Assembly (NCBI GenBank): GCA_017938785.1
Contig: JAGBAU010000003.1
Coordinates: forward strand, 1-7,478
DNA length: 7,478 nucleotides
Reading direction: 5' to 3'
Source: Clostridia bacterium
GTDB lineage: Bacteria; Bacillota_A; Clostridia; Christensenellales; Aristaeellaceae
The stretch's first letter is position 1; each line of letters begins with the position of its first letter. This document shows, piece after piece, positions 4,850 through 7,478 of the stretch. Under the pieces are notes generated by a model. That model worked only from the letters and a program-made list of their open reading frames with translations. It was not told the DNA's origin and ran no database searches. The position numbers were made by a program, and so were the translations under genes.

Positions 4850-5962
4850 ATGGCAAACGGCGGCATCGATTCCGTTGAATTCTTCAGCGCACTGGACGCT
4901 ATGGCGAAGGAACGCAGAATCAACAAGGACGTACTGTTTTCTGCGATTGAATCCGCGCTGATTTCCGCATATAAGAAAAATTTCGGCAAGACTGCAAATG
5001 TCCGCGCCGTCATCGATCCCATCAAGGGTCAGGTGGAAGTTTATTCCCGCAAGACCGTTGTGGAAGAAGTACTGGATCCCCAGTGCGAAATGACCCTGGC
5101 TGACGCCCGCGAGATTCGCCCTCAGTATGAAATCGGCGATCTGGTGGAAGTACCGGTCACTCCCCGCAACTTCGGCCGCATCGCTGCCCAGACCGGTAAG
5201 CAGGTCGTTGTGCAGCACCTGCGCGAGGCCGAGCGCGGCGTGATCTACGATGAGTACAGCCAGAAGGAAAATGAAATCCTCACCGCCATCGTTCAGCGTG
5301 TAGAAAATAAGCAGGTGTTCGTAGAACTGGGCCGCGTTGAAGGCCTGCTCGAGCCCGCTCAGCAGATGCCCACCGAGGAACTGGGCGTCAACGACCGCAT
5401 CAAGGTTTACGTGCTGGAAGTTTCCCGCATGGGCCGCGGTCCCCAGGTATTCGTCAGCCGTACCCACTCCGGCCTGGTGAAGCGCCTGTTTGAAATCGAG
5501 GTTCCCGAGATCGTTACCGGCGTGGTGCAGATCAAGTCCATCGCCCGCGAGGCAGGCTTCCGCACCAAGATGGCCGTTTACTCCACCGATCCCATGATCG
5601 ATGCAGTCGGCTCCTGCGTTGGCCCCCGCGGCATGCGCGTTGAGAACGTTGTAAACGAGCTCAAGACCGAGAAGATCGATATCGTGAAGTGGTCCGCAGA
5701 TCCCGCGGAATACATCGCAAACGCCCTCAACCCGGCCCGCGTCATCAGCGTGTTCGTGTCTGAGGCCGAAAAGTCTGCCCGCGTCATCGTGCCGGATAAC
5801 CAGCTGAGCCTGGCCATCGGTAAGGAGGGCCAGAACGCCCGCCTGGCTGCCAAGCTCACCGGCTGGAAGATCGACATCAAGAGCCAGAGCCAGATGGACG
5901 CACTGGCAGAGGAGCAGGGCGAGGAAGCAATCGAGCCCATCGAAGGCGAGGTTGAAGCCTGA
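4850..5962 (+). CDS. nusA: transcription termination/antitermination factor NusA
   Basis: NusA binds RNA polymerase and nascent RNA and modulates pausing, hairpin-dependent termination and antitermination. The 370 residues match the short Firmicutes form. The N-terminal polymerase-binding domain is at about 1-125, with ISAYKKNFG at 38-46. The S1 domain is at about 135-200 and contains VFVELGRVEGLLE (156-168). KH1 is at about 205-280, with VGPRGMRVENVVNEL (257-271), and KH2 is at about 285-345, with AIGKEGQNARLAA (322-334). The C-terminus is a short acidic tail, without the acidic repeats of enterobacterial NusA. AGGAGG (4836-4841) with an 8-nt spacer gives a very strong ribosome-binding site. 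The stop overlaps the next start by one base (TGATG). NusA may control its own operon through the terminator at 4206-4232. Confidence 0.98.
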   Translation: MANGGIDSVEFFSALDAMAKERRINKDVLFSAIESALISAYKKNFGKTANVRAVIDPIKGQVEVYSRKTVVEEVLDPQCEMTLADAREIRPQYEIGDLVEVPVTPRNFGRIAAQTGKQVVVQHLREAERGVIYDEYSQKENEILTAIVQRVENKQVFVELGRVEGLLEPAQQMPTEELGVNDRIKVYVLEVSRMGRGPQVFVSRTHSGLVKRLFEIEVPEIVTGVVQIKSIAREAGFRTKMAVYSTDPMIDAVGSCVGPRGMRVENVVNELKTEKIDIVKWSADPAEYIANALNPARVISVFVSEAEKSARVIVPDNQLSLAIGKEGQNARLAAKLTGWKIDIKSQSQMDALAEEQGEEAIEPIEGEVEA

Positions 5963-6240
5963 TGCCCGCTAAGCCGCGCAAGATTCCGATGCGCATGTGT
6001 GTAGGCTGCCGCGAAATGAAGCCCAAGCAGAGCCTGCTGCGCGTGGTGAAGCCCCAGGAGGGCGACGCCCACATCGACCGCACGGGCAAGGCCCCGGGGC
6101 GCGGCGCCTATGTGTGCGATAACATCGAATGCCTGAAGAAGGCAGAAAAGATCCGTGCGCTGGATCGCGCACTGGATACCAAGATCGAAGAGAGCGTGTT
6201 CCGCGCTCTTGAGCAGCAGATCAGCGAGGTTCAGGCATGA
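5962..6240 (+). CDS. rnpM: YlxR-family RNase P modulator RnpM
   Basis: The product is a small basic protein of 92 residues from the YlxR (DUF448) family. In B. subtilis this protein, renamed RnpM, interacts with RNase P and modulates its activity. The signature blocks are RMCVGCREMKPKQSLLRVV (11-29) and GKAPGRGAYVC (42-52). Four cysteines (13, 16, 52 and 57) form two close pairs that could bind a metal or be structural; this is inference. The start overlaps the nusA stop by one base, and GAGGT (5948-5952) sits 9 nt upstream. The gene ends in a 4-nt ATGA overlap with ylxQ, so translation of nusA, rnpM and ylxQ is likely coupled. The position directly after nusA is the classical one for this family. 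Confidence 0.95.
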   Translation: MPAKPRKIPMRMCVGCREMKPKQSLLRVVKPQEGDAHIDRTGKAPGRGAYVCDNIECLKKAEKIRALDRALDTKIEESVFRALEQQISEVQA

Positions 6241-6539
6241 ACCGCATGCTGAATATGCTGGGCCTGTGCATGCGTGCAGGCAAGATCATCAGCGGAGAAA
6301 AGGCCTGCGTGCAGGCAATCCGCATGGGCGGCGCCTGTGCGGTGGTGCTGGATAAGGCGGCGGCTAAGAACGCCACCAAGGCAGTTACCGATGCGTGCGC
6401 CTATCATGAGGTGCCGCTCATCTTCGCTCCGGAAGACGAACTGGGCTTCGCAATCGGAAAACCCGGCCGCATGGTCGCGGCCATAACAGATCCGTCCATG
6501 GCGGAAAGAATAATTCAGCTTGGAAAAGCAGAGTTTTGA
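6237..6539 (+). CDS. ylxQ: YlxQ, L7Ae/L30e-type RNA-binding protein
   Basis: The product has 100 residues and one L7Ae/L30e/S12e/Gadd45 domain, a fold that binds kink-turn RNA. Family blocks are RAGKIISGEKACVQAIRMG (13-31), AVVLDKAAAKNATKAV (35-50) and the C-terminal YHEVPLIFAPEDELGFAIGK (56-75). It probably acts on ribosomal or other structured RNA, but its cellular role is not firmly established. Its start overlaps the rnpM stop (ATGA), and GAGGT (6226-6230) lies 6 nt upstream. It sits 25 nt before infB, the normal position between rnpM and infB in Firmicutes. Confidence 0.93.
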   Translation: MNRMLNMLGLCMRAGKIISGEKACVQAIRMGGACAVVLDKAAAKNATKAVTDACAYHEVPLIFAPEDELGFAIGKPGRMVAAITDPSMAERIIQLGKAEF

Positions 6540-6564
6540 TTACTATCGGGGGTGCATTTAGGGA

Positions 6565-7478
6565 ATGGCCAAAGTCAGGGTTCAGGACGCAACCAAAGAA
6601 TTGAGCACGAATGCCGGCAAGATGCTGGAGAGCATATCTCAGATGCGTAAAAAGACGCAGGATGTGCTTGGTAACCTGCGCAAAATTTCCGGTGATTTCA
6701 CCCGTGAGGCGCAGGAAAGCGCTGAGCGCGCGGCACGCGAGGAGCAGCAGAAGCGCTACGCAGCCGAGGCGCAGTTTATGAACGCTTATTCCAGCGAACA
6801 GGTGCCCCAAGTGCCTGCCGAGGTTCCTGCAGAGAAGGAAAAGCCCGCTCCCGCAGTGGAAGTGAAGGCCGAACCCGTTCAGGAAAAGGCAGAACCCGCA
6901 CGTGAAGTTCGCGAAGAGGCAAAGCCCGCTCCCGCCCAGCAGCGCCCCGCAGCGCAGCAGGCGGGAGCCCCGCAGCAGGGTCAGCAGCCTCGCGGCCCCT
7001 ATGGCCGTCCGGTGCAGCCCGGCCAGCAGGGTAATCAGCCCCGCGGCCCCTACGGCCGTCCGGTACAGCCCGGTCAGCAGCCCGGCCAGCGTCCCTTCGG
7101 CCGTCCGGCACAGCCCGGCCAGCAGGGTGCACAGCAGCCCGGTCAGCGTCCTTTCGGCCGTCCGGCACAGCCCGGCCAGCAGGGCGCACAGCAGCCCGGC
7201 CAGCGTCCCTTTGGCCGTCCGGCACAGCCCGGCCAGCAGGGCGGACAGCAGCAGGGTCAGCGTCCCTTCGGCCGTCCGGCACAGCCCGGTCAGGGCGGCC
7301 CGCGTCCCGGTGGGTTCGGCGGCGGTCAGGGCGGCGGACGTCCCGGTGGATTCGGCGGCGGACGCAGCAAGATGCCCGACATCGCGCCTGTTGTCGAAAA
7401 GGAACGCGTTTCCAACTACGATCCCAATAAGAAGCAGTACGTTCGTCAGAACGATACCGAGCGCGCGGCCAACAAGAA
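6565..7478 (+). CDS. infB: translation initiation factor IF2, N-terminal part (gene runs off the right edge)
   Basis: IF2 is the GTPase that places initiator tRNA on the ribosome. Only the first 304 codons are visible; the GTPase and tRNA-binding domains lie beyond the window. The N-terminus MAKVRVQDATKELSTNAGKM resembles the IF2_N helical domain. A charged helical stretch follows (about 45-70), then a Pro/Glu/Lys-rich stretch (about 78-125), tandem Gln/Pro/Gly/Arg repeats (about 140-242), and a Gly-rich block with RPGGFGGG twice (about 247-267). After that the sequence is charged again (VEKERVSNYDPNKKQYVRQ). The linker is predicted to be disordered. The ATG has GGGGGTG at 6548-6554, 10 nt upstream. 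Identification rests mainly on position after ylxQ plus the N-terminus and linker style. Confidence 0.9.
   Translation, partial: MAKVRVQDATKELSTNAGKMLESISQMRKKTQDVLGNLRKISGDFTREAQESAERAAREEQQKRYAAEAQFMNAYSSEQVPQVPAEVPAEKEKPAPAVEVKAEPVQEKAEPAREVREEAKPAPAQQRPAAQQAGAPQQGQQPRGPYGRPVQPGQQGNQPRGPYGRPVQPGQQPGQRPFGRPAQPGQQGAQQPGQRPFGRPAQPGQQGAQQPGQRPFGRPAQPGQQGGQQQGQRPFGRPAQPGQGGPRPGGFGGGQGGGRPGGFGGGRSKMPDIAPVVEKERVSNYDPNKKQYVRQNDTERAANK
6982..7290 (+). repeat. tandem 48-57-bp repeats inside infB
   Basis: In-frame coding repeats with unit lengths of about 51, 48, 57, 57, 57 bp and a partial last copy. The clearest 57-bp units start at 7087, 7144, 7201 and 7258, and each begins QRPFGRPAQPGQ. Two earlier, more divergent units begin RGPYGRPVQPGQ (6991 and 7042). 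Every step is a multiple of three, so copy-number changes keep the frame. Third codon positions differ in places (TTC/TTT, GGC/GGT), so the units have had time to drift. Confidence 0.9.

Noticed and set aside
4181..5467. 428-codon open frame on the minus strand opposite rimP and nusA
   Set aside because: It runs antisense through two conserved genes and their leader. Its sequence matches no family I know, so it is a shadow of codon bias.
6776..7282. 168-codon minus-strand frame with repeats rich in Arg, Ala, Gly and Asp
   Set aside because: It is the antisense of the IF2 linker repeats; its repetitive look is inherited from infB.
6982..7290. Regular repeats considered as a CRISPR array
   Set aside because: The units are contiguous, in-frame and protein-coding, with no unique spacers between identical repeats.

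Overview
The window reads as a chromosomal stretch of a moderately GC-rich Firmicute, most likely a member of the Clostridia. The reasons are the order rimP-nusA-rnpM(ylxR)-ylxQ-infB, a 370-residue NusA without C-terminal acidic repeats, strong Shine-Dalgarno sites, and sigma-A-type promoters with 17-bp spacers. The genus cannot be told from the sequence alone. No mobile element, tRNA, rRNA or CRISPR array was seen.

The left third (1-2492) is a tightly packed minus-strand gene group, read from right to left. It holds an alpha/beta-hydrolase-fold protein with an altered nucleophile elbow, a TrmH/SpoU-family RNA methyltransferase, a YwlG/UPF0340 (DUF436) protein, and the first 107 codons of a gene whose N-terminus resembles heparinase II/III-family proteins. 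Gaps are 14, 1 and 38 nt, so one transcript is likely. It would start from a promoter at 2528-2556.

The divergent intergenic region (2493-2820) carries that promoter and a good sigma-A promoter firing rightward (2641-2669) into a leader of about 145 nt in front of murA. The murA promoter overlaps one copy of a direct repeat, and the leader holds several small hairpins. MurA makes the first committed peptidoglycan precursor and keeps its fosfomycin-target cysteine.

The murA-rimP gap (4090-4324) is the most structured non-coding part of the window. A 65-nt imperfect inverted repeat contains a promoter's -35 and most of its -10. A perfect 16-bp dyad follows immediately over the -10/+1 region, and then an intrinsic terminator lies downstream of that promoter but upstream of rimP. 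This layout fits transcription attenuation of the rimP-nusA operon, and NusA autoregulation at such a leader terminator is known in Bacillus subtilis.

The right half (4325-7478) is the conserved transcription/translation operon: rimP (30S maturation), nusA (elongation, pausing and termination), rnpM (RNase P modulator), ylxQ (L7Ae-type RNA-binding protein) and the N-terminal 304 codons of infB (IF2). The IF2 part has a long low-complexity linker built from tandem 48-57-bp Gln/Pro/Gly/Arg repeats.

Most of the window is ordinary housekeeping. The points worth a second look are the murA-rimP regulatory region, the hydrolase lacking its nucleophile, and the IF2 repeat linker. No wholly new system was found.
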